64,000 nucleotides of DNA from Iningainema tapete BLCC-T55 (lineage in GTDB: Bacteria; Cyanobacteriota; Cyanobacteriia; Cyanobacteriales; Nostocaceae), in contig NZ_JACXAE010000078.1 in NCBI RefSeq assembly GCF_014698965.1, forward strand, positions 35,313 to 99,312, read 5' to 3'. Shown here in pieces: positions 1 to 9,676 of the stretch; within the stretch, counting starts at the first letter, position 1; the number at the start of each line of letters is the position of its first letter. The position numbers were made by a program, and so were the translations under genes. The notes under the pieces were generated by a model. The model made no database searches. It saw only the letters and a program-made list of their open reading frames with translations, and was not told where the DNA came from.

Positions 1-809
1 AGAAAATTCCAGTCATGAACAACGTCATTAATCCAAGCTGGTTCACCACTAGCCCAGACTCTACCTGGTAATCCCACACCTGGTGAAAATGCAATCTGCT
101 GAGATACTAATTTAAACTCTGAGAAATTACCCTCTGGTGTATACCAACTGTAATTTATTCGCAGCACGTTAGCTTGCTGATCCACAGTCCAGAATTCGCC
201 TATTTCCCACTTTAAACTAGAACAGATAGCAGATAAAATTCTTGTTGTTGCTGACTCTAGAGTGGTTGACGAGGCAAGGATACGTGTCGTAGTATGTTCC
301 ACTTTTTGAAGCTGTTCGGTTCGCTTACGCTGTGTAATGTCTCTACCAATATAAACAAAGTTTTCTAAACCTTTGATTTCAGTTTGAATTACAGAACCAG
401 AGAAGGCTACAATCAGCTTTTTTCCTGATTTAGTTTGACAAACAACTTCATAATCCTGCAAAAATTTATTATTTGATAGCGGATTGTGCTGTTGAGATTG
501 TAGTAAGAAATTTCTATCATCAATCAGCATTGATATTGGCTGATTTATTAATTCCTCTTGGTCATACTCAAATAAATCAATTGTTGCTTGATTTACTGTT
601 ATGATATTTCCGGATGGTGTTGTAACAAACAAGGCATCTACTATGGAAATAAGCATTTTATCTACATAATTTCGAGAGGCAGTTAATGCCTTCAAAAAAG
701 TATTCATTTGACTATTTCTCTGTAATAATCTTTGTTTTAATGCTTCTGCTGTACTATCTTTTGACTCTGTGAACTGTTTGGTTAAATTTTTGCCAATAAT
801 AGTATTCAT
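1..809 (-). CDS. PAS/GAF-domain signalling protein, N-terminal part (runs off window edge)
   Basis: Reading the minus strand from the ATG at 807-809 gives about 269 codons with no stop before the window edge. Residues about 50-162 form a PAS domain ending in the usual IGRDITQRKR linker. A GAF-type domain follows from about residue 170 (PGVGLPGRVWASGEPAWI, typical of cyanobacterial sensor kinases). A short helical N-terminus (about 1-50) precedes the PAS. Family knowledge suggests a histidine kinase or diguanylate cyclase output domain beyond the edge, but that part is not visible. No transmembrane segment is seen, so a cytoplasmic sensor is likely. Confidence 0.85.
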   Translation of the reverse strand, partial: MNTIIGKNLTKQFTESKDSTAEALKQRLLQRNSQMNTFLKALTASRNYVDKMLISIVDALFVTTPSGNIITVNQATIDLFEYDQEELINQPISMLIDDRNFLLQSQQHNPLSNNKFLQDYEVVCQTKSGKKLIVAFSGSVIQTEIKGLENFVYIGRDITQRKRTEQLQKVEHTTTRILASSTTLESATTRILSAICSSLKWEIGEFWTVDQQANVLRINYSWYTPEGNFSEFKLVSQQIAFSPGVGLPGRVWASGEPAWINDVVHDWNF

Positions 810-1006
810 GAATAAACGTAAAAATACTGTACTGAAGAATCATCGAAAATTTGATCAACATTATATTTCTCAACATTTATAAACTTTACCAAATTTTTAA
901 TTGATTGTCTTGAGTATAAAGCTTTGTTATACTTAAGTAAATTCACTGAGACAAGAATTAGCATCGGATGAAAATTAAGTAAATATACTGCTACAGTTGA
1001 GAAACC

Positions 1007-1047
1007 ATGACAAAAGTCATAGTGTATTTGTGACTTTCTCCGCATAC
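1007..1047 (+). promoter_or_regulatory. Candidate upstream control region of the Spy-like gene
   Basis: The 810-1109 gap holds a perfect short inverted repeat, ATGAC-AAAA-GTCAT (1007-1020), followed at 1028-1047 by a 20-mer that recurs with two differences at 26693-26712 upstream of another small membrane-protein gene. Both lie shortly 5' of plus-strand genes. A role as operator or promoter element is inference. No clear -10/-35 pair was assigned. Confidence 0.25.
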
Positions 1048-1109
1048 ACTTGTTAAGTAAGAATTTCTATGATGGTGACATCAAGCAGGAGAAAGTAACG
1101 AGGTCATTA

Positions 1110-1559
1110 ATGAAACTCAAAAATGTATCACTCATTGTAGGAGCGATCGCCCTCAGTTTAACTGCCACCATCCCAGCAGTAAACGCACAAACGACCTCTT
1201 CATCCTTAGTGGCACAAGCCCCTCCACAAAAAGGTCAATTCGAGCAGCGTCTAGGACTTACAGATACACAAAAATCACAAATTGCGTCCATTCGTCGCAA
1301 TAGCCGTGCAGAAATGGAAAAGATTCTTACCGCAGAACAACGGGAACAGATTCAAACCGCTATGCAAAATCGTCAGCGTGGTGGTAAACGTGCTTTTTCT
1401 TCTCTAAATTTGACTGAAGAACAGAAAACGAGAATGCGGGAAATTAAGCAGTCAGAGAAACAACAAATTGAGGCACTTTTGACTGATGAACAAAAGCAGC
1501 AATGGCAGAAAATTCGGGAAGAGAAACGGGCGCGTCGTCAGCAACGTAATCCTGGATAG
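1110..1559 (+). CDS. Spy/CpxP-like periplasmic LTxxQ-motif protein
   Basis: 149 residues. The first about 26 form a Sec signal peptide ending at AVNA-Q. The mature part is helical, very rich in Gln, Arg and Glu, and carries two LTxxQ-like repeats (LGLTDTQKSQI and LNLTEEQKTRM), the hallmark of the Spy/CpxP family of envelope-stress chaperones. A TAEQREQ/TDEQKQQ spacing follows each. The ATG at 1110 is chosen because it starts the signal peptide directly. An in-frame start at 1050 would add 20 unlikely residues. A related lipoprotein lies at 54395-54841. Role in periplasmic folding or metal/envelope stress is by family only. Confidence 0.75.
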   Translation: MKLKNVSLIVGAIALSLTATIPAVNAQTTSSSLVAQAPPQKGQFEQRLGLTDTQKSQIASIRRNSRAEMEKILTAEQREQIQTAMQNRQRGGKRAFSSLNLTEEQKTRMREIKQSEKQQIEALLTDEQKQQWQKIREEKRARRQQRNPG

Positions 1560-1630
1560 GTAGGGGCTATCGACTGTACCCTACGAAAAAGCTCTTACAC
1601 TCAACTTTTCAGTTTGTCTGGTTCCGATTT

Positions 1631-1662
1631 AAGGTGGGCATCATGCTCCGCCCACCTTTTTC
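1631..1662. terminator. Bidirectional terminator between the Spy-like gene and atpE
   Basis: AAGGTGGGC (1631-1639) pairs perfectly with GCCCACCTT (1650-1658) around a 10-nt loop, with T-rich sequence on the plus strand side. It sits between two convergent genes, so it can serve both. Confidence 0.75.
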
Positions 1663-1668
1663 TTCAAA

Positions 1669-2082
1669 TTAAACTAATCCACCTGCAGCTTGGAACCGAG
1701 CGCGGGCGCGTTTGTATGTTTGGGTTGCTTGGATTTGTCCAAGACGATCGCCTTGTGTAACTTGATTTAGACGAGTTTGTGCTTGATTAAAAGCACTACG
1801 AGCTTCATCAAGGTTAATTTTGTCGCCGCGTTCAGCACTGTTAACCAAAATTGTCACTTCATCTTGATCAACTTCAGCAAAACCACCCAATACTGCGATC
1901 GCTAACCAATCTTGATTTTTATTGGAACGTACTCGCATTACACCCGTATCCAGAGCTGTTAGTAGTGGCGCGTGTCCACTCAGGATACCTAGTTGACCGG
2001 TAGTGCTGGGTAGAACTACCTCTTCAGCTTCAGCATCCCACACTGTTTTATCTGGGGAAATTACACGAACAGTTAATGTCAT
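1669..2082 (-). CDS. atpE: ATP synthase F1 epsilon subunit
   Basis: 137 residues, the normal length for cyanobacterial epsilon. It begins [20 protein letters not shown] and contains the beta-sandwich signature [21 protein letters not shown], followed by the C-terminal helical hairpin ([16 protein letters not shown]). It forms part of the central stalk of thylakoid/plasma-membrane F1Fo and inhibits ATP hydrolysis. It lies 81 bp downstream of the beta subunit gene on the same strand, the usual cyanobacterial atpB-atpE arrangement. The other atp genes are not in the window, as expected for cyanobacteria where they form a separate operon. Confidence 0.97.
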   Translation of the reverse strand: MTLTVRVISPDKTVWDAEAEEVVLPSTTGQLGILSGHAPLLTALDTGVMRVRSNKNQDWLAIAVLGGFAEVDQDEVTILVNSAERGDKINLDEARSAFNQAQTRLNQVTQGDRLGQIQATQTYKRARARFQAAGGLV

Positions 2083-2083
2083 T

Positions 2084-2163
2084 TGTCAGTTGTCCTTTGT
2101 CATTTGTCAAAAGTCATTTGTCAAAAGTCCTTAATCCAAGGACTAAGGACTAAGGACTAAGGA
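2084..2163. repeat. Short tandem repeats between atpB and atpE
   Basis: Heptamer-like units (CATTTGTCAAAAGT and AAGGACT) are repeated in tandem in the spacer. Such short tandemly repeated sequences are common in Nostoc-type genomes. The TCATTTGTC unit also occurs near 29435. Confidence 0.8.
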
Positions 2164-3627
<1,464 letters not shown>

Positions 3628-3790
3628 TCAAGCTATATTTCAGATAAGGTCGAATGAGACTTGAGATTAAGCTATGTCATTTTCAAGATTAGCACTGAAA
3701 TAACCCACTTTTCGGCTTAAATTTATCCTTAAGACTGAGGGTTGTTATGGAAAAATAGATTAATGTCTATTTTTGTTGGGTAAAGTTAAA

Positions 3791-3826
3791 ATAAAAAATG
3801 CCGTATCTGTGGTGGCAGACACGGCT
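3791..3826 (-). terminator. Terminator of the first PEP-CTERM gene
   Basis: GCCGTATCTG (3800-3809) and CAGACACGGC (3816-3825) form a stem with one mismatch and a 6-nt loop. On the minus strand the hairpin is followed by ATTTTTTATTTT, a classic intrinsic terminator just after the gene ending at 3853. Confidence 0.8.
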
Positions 3827-3852
3827 ATGTTTATTGTTTGTTAATGAGTGAT

Positions 3853-4524
3853 TTATGCTTTAGCTTGCTGTTTGCGCTTCTGTAAGGAGGTAACTCCGAA
3901 AGCACCTACAGCCAATATACCCAACATAGAAGCGGGTTCGGGGACAGCAGCGACAGAGGATAGTTTAACATTGTCAACCGCCAGTGTTGGCGACGCAGCA
4001 GTATCCAGCGCATTTACAACACCAAAGCCAACGGTGTATGTTCCTGCTTTATCAAAGGTATATGATGTTTTAGATGCAGTTTGTCCGTAATTTCCAACTT
4101 GGAACACGTCGGCAAGTTTAGAGCCGATGGAACCAATCGTGAAGAAGGAGAAATCGTTATATGGGGCATAATCATTTGCTTGGAATAGCCAATCAAAGCT
4201 CAAAGTATCTCCCGCATTTGCTGTAATCGTTTGTTTGATGGCAGAACCATTTGTGGCATTAATATTGTTAAGAGCATCTAATGTTCCTACACTTAATCCT
4301 AAAAATGTTTCTAGCTCTGTATCGCTAACTCCACTAGCTGAGAGTGAAACTCCTCCATTTTCAATGGAAGCGCTACCTATCGTTCCCCATCCATTTAAAT
4401 TACCACTCTCAAAATCACCATTGACAATTCCGGCATATGATGGAGCAGCACCTGCAAAACTAATCACGCTTAGAGCGCCGACGAATGCAATTGTTGAACG
4501 CTTAACAAAGTTTGAGATACCCAT
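3853..4524 (-). CDS. PEP-CTERM sorting domain secreted protein
   Basis: 223 residues from the ATG at 4522-4524, which has GGAGAAG 8 nt upstream. An upstream in-frame start at 4638 would add 38 residues before the signal peptide and is unlikely. A signal peptide (TIAFVGALSVISFAGAAPSYAG) is followed by NGDFESGNLNGW, as in carbohydrate-binding-like beta-sandwich proteins. The C-terminus has VPEPASMLGILAVGAFG then a basic tail, the PEP-CTERM sorting signal recognised by exosortase systems. It is likely exported to the surface or extracellular matrix. The ligand is unknown. Confidence 0.85.
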   Translation of the reverse strand: MGISNFVKRSTIAFVGALSVISFAGAAPSYAGIVNGDFESGNLNGWGTIGSASIENGGVSLSASGVSDTELETFLGLSVGTLDALNNINATNGSAIKQTITANAGDTLSFDWLFQANDYAPYNDFSFFTIGSIGSKLADVFQVGNYGQTASKTSYTFDKAGTYTVGFGVVNALDTAASPTLAVDNVKLSSVAAVPEPASMLGILAVGAFGVTSLQKRKQQAKA

Positions 4525-4989
4525 AAAACAGTCTTCTCCAAAAAGGTGATATGCTAAAAGTGATGACAGTTGTGAATGCGATCGCACTCGATTGGTTGCG
4601 ATTATTGGTGTGTTTAACCAGTCGCAGCCTAGACGCACAGCGTCTTGTCGTGAGACATCGCATACAAAAAGTGTTGTGAAAAATGACTAATAGCTTTTTA
4701 TTAGCATTTTCATTCTTCAGACAGATGCGAGATGTTTATCTTGGTGCATCTCGCATCTGCTCCTATACCTAAAAGCATAGTTTTGAATTTATTTGTCCGC
4801 CAGAGTTTATTGCTGAATTCACACAATAATTACAATCTCAACTAGAATAAATCCCAGGGCAAATCTAAGATACAAGCGAGTTTTGAATAGAAATATCAGC
4901 TAAATACAAAGAATAAAATCTGGGTAAATTACTTAATATATCCCAGATTTATTGGTTATATTTTTTACTACCGACAATTAAAGCACTAT
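4525..4989. other. AT-rich spacer between two PEP-CTERM genes
   Basis: 465 bp with a HIP1-like site near 4579 and no open frame with a plausible ribosome-binding site. It must hold the promoter of the 4524 gene. A clear terminator for neither gene was found within it. Confidence 0.5.
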
Positions 4990-5673
4990 CTATACCATTG
5001 CTTTTCTTCTCATGACAACACCAGCACCTACTACAAGTAAACCCAAAATTGTAGTAGGTTCGGGTACAGATTTAGGCGCTTCATCTATACGGAAATAGGC
5101 TGCACCTGCGCCAAAGGGACTAACACTGGGAGTAATTGTAATCGAGTGCAATCCTGCGGCTAGATTAAATACTCCTTTACTTGACGCTGGATTAGCAAAG
5201 CAGGTTTCAGGATTATCACCACAAGTTTCGTCAGTTGGGATAACAACAGAAGTGCTACCAATTAAATTACCAAAGTCGAATACATCATATATATCGCCTT
5301 GTCTAAAGGCATCTGTTACTGTTAATATAGCCCCAGCTTCAGGAGCAATAAATTCCCAAGCAGGCGCACCGACAAACACTGAATTTCCTGCTTGACTTGG
5401 TGCACAACCTAAACCAAGAGAATCAGTTGGTGCGCAACCTCTTGCTGGTATACCCGCTTCTGTGAAGCTAAATTCATACCAAGCTCCGCCCAAGTTAAGT
5501 GTTGGTGGCGTTAATGGTTCACTTGGCGCAGAAAATGCTCTGACTCGAGAATTTGAATTTCTAATTGGACTGATACCATTTGTGTTAGCATGGGCTGTAC
5601 CAGTTGTTCCCATAGTGAAAAATGCCGTTCCGGCGATCGCCACGAATAATTTCATTACACTAGAAAAAATCAT
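4990..5673 (-). CDS. PEP-CTERM sorting domain protein
   Basis: 227 residues. The ATG at 5671-5673 has AGGAAGAG six bases upstream. A signal peptide of about 29 residues (ending TAHA-N) is followed by a beta-rich domain with four cysteines in two pairs (GCAPTDSLGLGCAP and CGDNPETC), which could form disulfides. The end, SVPEPTTILGLLVVGAGVVMRRK, is a typical PEP-CTERM anchor. It is unrelated in sequence to the neighbour at 3853-4524 apart from the sorting tail. Exported, with unknown function. Confidence 0.85.
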   Translation of the reverse strand: MIFSSVMKLFVAIAGTAFFTMGTTGTAHANTNGISPIRNSNSRVRAFSAPSEPLTPPTLNLGGAWYEFSFTEAGIPARGCAPTDSLGLGCAPSQAGNSVFVGAPAWEFIAPEAGAILTVTDAFRQGDIYDVFDFGNLIGSTSVVIPTDETCGDNPETCFANPASSKGVFNLAAGLHSITITPSVSPFGAGAAYFRIDEAPKSVPEPTTILGLLVVGAGVVMRRKAMV

Positions 5674-5970
5674 AAAAGCTCTTCCTTTATAAAGGTTTCC
5701 TAAAGTAATAGAAGGTGTTTATCAGTATTTTCCACACTATTACATTATGCAGCTTACTGCTTGACATACTTGTTTGCCCATTCTTTATACACAGGTTCAT
5801 AGAATAATTACATATTAACTTTAGATTAAAAAGTAGCTTGAATTAAGACAGTTAAAGACTTTCTTCGCAATGAGCTAACAATTTTTTATAAAGACTTGAT
5901 AAAAGTATGCGTTTTCTTAATGTAGAATTTACATAGATGTAATTTAAGCAACATATTGCCGGAGAACAAA

Positions 5971-6069
5971 ATGCTGTGGCGAAGAATAGCCGACGATAAT
6001 TTAATACTCTACACAGATGATATGCTACAAGAAGATAAGTATATTCTGACGGGAGTAGTTGATTTGTGA
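5971..6069 (+). CDS. Possible 32-residue small protein
   Basis: A short frame, MLWRRIADDNLILYTDDMLQ..., begins 7 nt after GGAG (5961-5964) and ends at TGA 6067-6069. A strong hairpin (6084-6112) follows 15 nt later. The acidic, hydrophobic-patterned product has no recognised family. A good ribosome-binding site and a terminator at the right place are the only support, and the hairpin may instead belong to the convergent gene. Confidence 0.3.
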   Translation: MLWRRIADDNLILYTDDMLQEDKYILTGVVDL

Positions 6070-6083
6070 AACCAATATGCGTG

Positions 6084-6112
6084 AATGGATGGAAAATATA
6101 TTTCCATCCATT
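6084..6112. terminator. Strong hairpin, likely shared terminator
   Basis: AATGGATGGAAA pairs perfectly over 12 bp with TTTCCATCCATT, with a 5-nt loop. It lies 3' of the patatin-like gene on the minus strand and of the small frame on the plus strand. Confidence 0.65.
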
Positions 6113-6127
6113 ATTTGGTCAACAATA

Positions 6128-7043
6128 TCAACAGTTACCTAACCGAGTTACTGAACTGAGGAAAAATTTATTAGATGATGAATATGCAAATTCTTTGCCT
6201 TTCTCAATTCCATGTTGATAAACACCAAGTAGTCCGTCTTCTGTTGCATCGGTAAAATTGACTCCAAATTCTTTGGGATCTACATCCGGTTTAATAATGT
6301 GAATATCCACTCCTTTGTAACTTTCAGGAATAATCTCTAGCTGAAACATATCCCCATAGAGGGTTCCTGGTTCGTTGGCGATCGCTATCACTTTCTTATA
6401 TCCCATCTCTACCATTTCTATAGCTGGACACAAACAAGTGTAAGAAGCATCAATGTATGGCTTTCCACCTATCCAAGCTGGAATATCCCAAGCGTGAAGC
6501 ATTCGGGAAGATGCATAAGCGACTTCATCAAAGTTATTGCTATGAAGATGCAATTCACTTTTGGGGTTGCTGGTGCTAAATAAAGCTAGCTGCAAATGCT
6601 CCATAACCCAACTGCGATCTTTTTTCCCCGCAGATACTAATAAGCGTCGCCCTAAACGTCTCGCTTTTTCACTTTGAGTCTCGCTTGCTGCTTCTGGAGT
6701 TGTTACCGCACTAGTAGCAATAAAATATTCAGGTGTTTCTGTGCCAAACAGTAGCTCTTTTGGTGGACTAAAATGTGCAATTCCCCCAAGTACCATTTTG
6801 CTCATCCCCACATCAGGTTGCTTGAGAAATTGTAAGCCTGCTAACCAGTAGTCTAGACCTAACTCAGATGCTTTACCAATGGTAGCCCAACCAGCGGGTA
6901 TAACTGAGGCAGAAGCAGCAGCATAGGCATCTGCTCTGATTCCTGCTGTTTCTAAGGCACTTAAAACACCATGAGCGGTCATCACCTTTGAAACTTCCTG
7001 ATGCACAGGCGATCGCTAATAACTTACTATTTTCGTTCGACAT
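6128..7043 (-). pseudogene. Patatin-like phospholipase family gene, frameshifted near its 5' end
   Basis: The long frame (7006-6128, 292 codons) starts abruptly at ...HGVLSALETAG, lacking the patatin oxyanion loop. That part is found in another frame just upstream: from the ATG at 7041-7043, preceded by TAGGAAAA, one reads MSNENSKLLAIACASGSFKG. Removing one G at about 6983 joins the two into GSFKG-MTAHGVLSALE. In the body, AYAAASASVIPAG corresponds to the GxSxG nucleophile elbow (Ser kept, glycines replaced) and PYIDASYTC to the Asp of the Ser-Asp dyad. It is probably an acyl hydrolase relative. Inactive if the frameshift is real. It lies downstream of two GST genes on the same strand. Confidence 0.7.
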
Positions 7044-7054
7044 AAATTTTCCTA

Positions 7055-7717
7055 CTAAGGATGATTTTCTCGGTTCAACTTCCGCTTACGCAGCTTAATC
7101 AAAACTCGCTTAAATTGTTCAAATTCTTCTGCGCTCAATTCTGTCTTACGCCATACATCTCGTTGCATCAGACGCTCAAACCAATCATTCAGCTTGGGAT
7201 AACTATTGAAATTGACTCCCAATTTAGGTAATAAAGATACATCTGTTCCGGCAACAATATCTGCTAAAGATAAATGTTCGCCGCCAAAATAAGAATTATT
7301 TCCCAAAGTAGCAGTGAAAAATTTTAGTACTTCATCTACATGCTGCTTTGCTTGGAAATATTGTGGTGAGTCTTCACTTTCAAAAAGTAAAGCAATCACT
7401 TTTGGAAGTAATTCGTTTGTAGACACCATTTGTACCATCCGAACCGTTGCCAACGCCTGAGTTTCTTTAGGTAATAGCGCTGGGGTAGGATATTTAGTTT
7501 CTAAATAGTCTAAAATTGCCAAAGACTCTAACAGCCGAAAACCATCATCAACTATTACTGGAACGTGATGAAACGGGTTAATTGCCAAAAACTCTGGTTG
7601 CAATTGATCGCCATCTAAGCTCATCAAAATCGGCTCAAATGGAATCTCTTTTTCTAATAAGGTTCGCCACACACGACGAGCCATAGGCGAACGGGGATTG
7701 TAGTAAAACTTCAACAC
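7055..7717 (-). CDS. Glutathione S-transferase family protein
   Basis: 220 residues from the GTG at 7715-7717, chosen because AGGAGGAA lies 7 nt upstream. The in-frame ATG at 7858 would read back through an operator and into the preceding gene. A thioredoxin-like N-terminus (LKFYYNPRSPMARRVW, FHHVPVIVDDG, LLESLAILDYLE) is followed by an all-helical C-terminus (LSLADIVAGTDVS). It conjugates glutathione to electrophiles or peroxides in the cytoplasm. A palindromic operator at 7740-7753 sits just upstream of the start, implying TetR control. Confidence 0.85.
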   Translation of the reverse strand: MLKFYYNPRSPMARRVWRTLLEKEIPFEPILMSLDGDQLQPEFLAINPFHHVPVIVDDGFRLLESLAILDYLETKYPTPALLPKETQALATVRMVQMVSTNELLPKVIALLFESEDSPQYFQAKQHVDEVLKFFTATLGNNSYFGGEHLSLADIVAGTDVSLLPKLGVNFNSYPKLNDWFERLMQRDVWRKTELSAEEFEQFKRVLIKLRKRKLNRENHP

Positions 7718-7739
7718 GCAAAATTCCTCCTGATAAATC

Positions 7740-7753
7740 AGACCAATTGGTCT
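7740..7753. promoter_or_regulatory. Perfect palindromic operator upstream of a GST gene
   Basis: AGACCAATTGGTCT is a perfect 14-bp palindrome 23 nt before the GTG start. Near-identical sites lie at 8578-8590 and 9246-9258, next to the other two genes of this cluster. It is probably bound by the TetR protein at 8634-9233. Confidence 0.7.
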
Positions 7754-7790
7754 GTTAATGAATAAAAAATTTTCCCTTTCAAGGCTATTT

Positions 7791-8549
7791 TTAATCTCTG
7801 TGTCTATCACGATACAAACGCAGTACGTATGCCCCTGCTGGGGTTTCTCGAAAAGCATTAATCTCAGCTACCATTTTGGGTGGTAACTCTTGTAAGTTGG
7901 TACGTCCAGAAGGATGTTCTGGCGGTGCAACAGCAGGAGCAGCCAGTGCCGCAAAGGTAATATCAGCAGCAGACAAACTATCTCCAACCAAGTAAGCACG
8001 TCCATCAGCTAAAATTTCATCAACTTGAGCAAATATGCTCTTGATTTGTTCGTATGCTTGTGCAGCAGACTCAGGCGTGATGTTGAACCTATTTCGTAAC
8101 ATAGAGCGCACTGTGGGAAAAACTATGGGAAAAAATGCTCGCTCAAAAAAGGGTACACCTTTACACCATGATTGTTGGATTAATTTGGAGTTATTCATGA
8201 TGTGAAAATAACCCCATTGGCGTGTTGCAGGTGCAAGCTGCTCGTCGAATAATTCTTCTAGTTCTTCTACTTTTTGGCGTAATTTAGGATCGATGGGGTA
8301 AAGTTTGGCGTTGGCAGGAGCAATGTCGTCTAGGTATTTCAAAATATCAGTAGAATCGGTGAAAGTACCAGCTTCCGTAATCAAAACAGGAGTCAATTTT
8401 CCGCCTACACGACTTGTTGCTAATAGATGAAACGGGGGCATATGTGGTTCTTCCACATAAGGAACTTTCAGTTTTGTTAGCGCCCAGCGTGCTTTTTCGC
8501 AGTAATGGCTGATAGGAATGGTAATGAGACGGAAGGGTTTTTTCTGCAT
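7791..8549 (-). CDS. Glutathione S-transferase family protein
   Basis: 252 residues. The N-terminal thioredoxin-fold half has ISHYCEKARWALTKL, with a Cys and Tyr at the usual active-site region, and LTPVLITEAGTFTDSTDILKYLD, the glutathione-binding cis-Pro and Ser/Asp motif. The C-terminal half is helical and contains YLVGDSLSAADITFAALAAP. Same strand as the following GST, 73 bp apart, each with its own operator, so they may be transcribed separately or together. The substrate is unknown, but a role in electrophile detoxification is likely from family and context. Confidence 0.88.
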   Translation of the reverse strand: MQKKPFRLITIPISHYCEKARWALTKLKVPYVEEPHMPPFHLLATSRVGGKLTPVLITEAGTFTDSTDILKYLDDIAPANAKLYPIDPKLRQKVEELEELFDEQLAPATRQWGYFHIMNNSKLIQQSWCKGVPFFERAFFPIVFPTVRSMLRNRFNITPESAAQAYEQIKSIFAQVDEILADGRAYLVGDSLSAADITFAALAAPAVAPPEHPSGRTNLQELPPKMVAEINAFRETPAGAYVLRLYRDRHRD

Positions 8550-8577
8550 AGGAAAAGAATTGAATTTTGGTTTTTTA

Positions 8578-8590
8578 AAACCAATCGGTC
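8578..8590. promoter_or_regulatory. TetR-type operator upstream of the second GST gene
   Basis: AAACCAATCGGTC, identical as the reverse complement to the site at 9246-9258 and closely matching the perfect palindrome at 7740-7753. It lies about 28 nt upstream of the GST start at 8549. Confidence 0.7.
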
Positions 8591-8610
8591 TGTTTTTTTC
8601 ACTGAAATCT

Positions 8611-8637
8611 GGAGACGTTCCGCCGGAACGTCTCTAC
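8611..8637. repeat. GTAGAGACG palindromic repeat, copy 1
   Basis: GAGACGTTCC / GGAACGTCTC arms face each other. This is one of six copies in the window (see 17108, 22969, 28139, 39071). The TAG stop codon of the TetR gene lies inside it, so the element may also act as a terminator. Confidence 0.8.
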
Positions 8638-9233
8638 AACATTATTTTTCGTAGATTTCCAATGTAATTATTCAAATGGTTGATTACTCTTTCCATGTGA
8701 ATTGAATCTCCGTAGAGCTTGCTCATCATCACAGCACCTTCGAGGGTTGCAATTATAATAGTTGCAACTTCATCAGCGTTAACAGTTGGGCAAATTTCAC
8801 CCTTTTGTATTCCTTTGTCAATAATTCGACAAATCATGTCGCGCCAGGAGTTCATTGCCTTTTGAGCGCGTTCCTGCAAAGCAGGATGAGAGTCATCACT
8901 TTCCACAGCAGTATTCAACAATGGACATCCTCCCTTGACTGGTGGATGATCTATGTTGCTGCGAAATACGCCAATAATTGCGAATAGACGCTCAATTGCA
9001 TGACGCTTGGATCGCAATACGACTCGATAATGCTGCTGATAGCAGGCGATCGCATAATCAAAAGCTTGTAGCGCTAGCTCATCTTTATTTTTAAAGTGAT
9101 TGTAAATCCCCCCTTTCTGCAATCCCGTTACCCGCATAATGTCGGAAATAGACGAACCAGCATATCCCTGTTTATTGAACAGTTCTGCTGCTTGTTGGAG
9201 AATTTTTTCTTTTGTTTGTTCGCCTTTAGACAT
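8634..9233 (-). CDS. TetR family transcriptional regulator
   Basis: 199 residues from the ATG at 9231-9233. The N-terminal helix-turn-helix is clear (ILQQAAELFNKQGYAGSSIS, GLQKGGIYNHFKNKDELA). The C-terminal ligand domain includes GGCPLLNTAVESDDSHP, typical of the TetR subgroup with a TetR_C_6/YcdC-like sensor. The in-frame ATG at 9290 is rejected because it would place the operator at 9246-9258 inside the coding region. With the start at 9233 the operator sits in the leader, as expected for autoregulation. Likely represses itself and the two GST genes. The last codon and stop come from a palindromic repeat. Confidence 0.9.
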   Translation of the reverse strand: MSKGEQTKEKILQQAAELFNKQGYAGSSISDIMRVTGLQKGGIYNHFKNKDELALQAFDYAIACYQQHYRVVLRSKRHAIERLFAIIGVFRSNIDHPPVKGGCPLLNTAVESDDSHPALQERAQKAMNSWRDMICRIIDKGIQKGEICPTVNADEVATIIIATLEGAVMMSKLYGDSIHMERVINHLNNYIGNLRKIML

Positions 9234-9245
9234 TAATCCGTTTCC

Positions 9246-9258
9246 GACCGATTGGTTT
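9246..9258. promoter_or_regulatory. TetR-type operator in the leader of the repressor gene
   Basis: GACCGATTGGTTT, 13 nt upstream of the TetR start and overlapping where a ribosome-binding site would be. Same motif as 7740-7753 and 8578-8590, consistent with autoregulation. Confidence 0.7.
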
Positions 9259-9676
9259 GAATCGTAACTGTAAGAGCAGCTAAAAGTCAAGCATTTTGCC
9301 TAACTCAGATCAAAACTCCTGTCGGAAACCCGGTTTCTTAAGAACGACTCTGACTCAAAACCTTGATTTTTCGCTATTGAACCGGGTTTCTTAGGGCTTG
9401 TTGAGAATGGTGCAAGATATCAGCTAAGCCCATGTGGAGTTGAACATATTGCCCGCTCTTATATCATCTAATATTGCTTACAACAACCGTAGATAAGTAC
9501 TCCAGCCGAATTAATTACACAAAATTTTCTCCTGACTCCTGACTCCTGCCTTCACGAGTAAATTTAATTTTGTCGAACTACTTATGTAAATAAATATTTT
9601 ATTACTGGCGAAAGATTTAGTTTTCTTAAGCGCTTTCTAATATCGGGGAATATACCCCTTGTGCGAAGTTACAATT
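9259..9676. other. Divergent spacer with interspersed repeats
   Basis: Holds two related palindromes, GGAAACCCGGTTTCTTA (9324-9340) and GAACCGGGTTTCTTA (9379-9393), a short tandem repeat of TCCTGAC near 9533-9550, and GGGG-AATATA-CCCC (9645-9658) directly before the ketolase gene. Promoters for the TetR gene and the ketolase must lie here. No gene was found. Confidence 0.6.

Noticed and set aside
806..1045. 79-codon frame on the minus strand overlapping the PAS gene start (ATGA)
   Set aside because: The overlap is suggestive, but the sequence is low-complexity, Tyr/Asn/Lys-rich and AT-driven. It begins inside a repeated upstream motif and matches no family I know.
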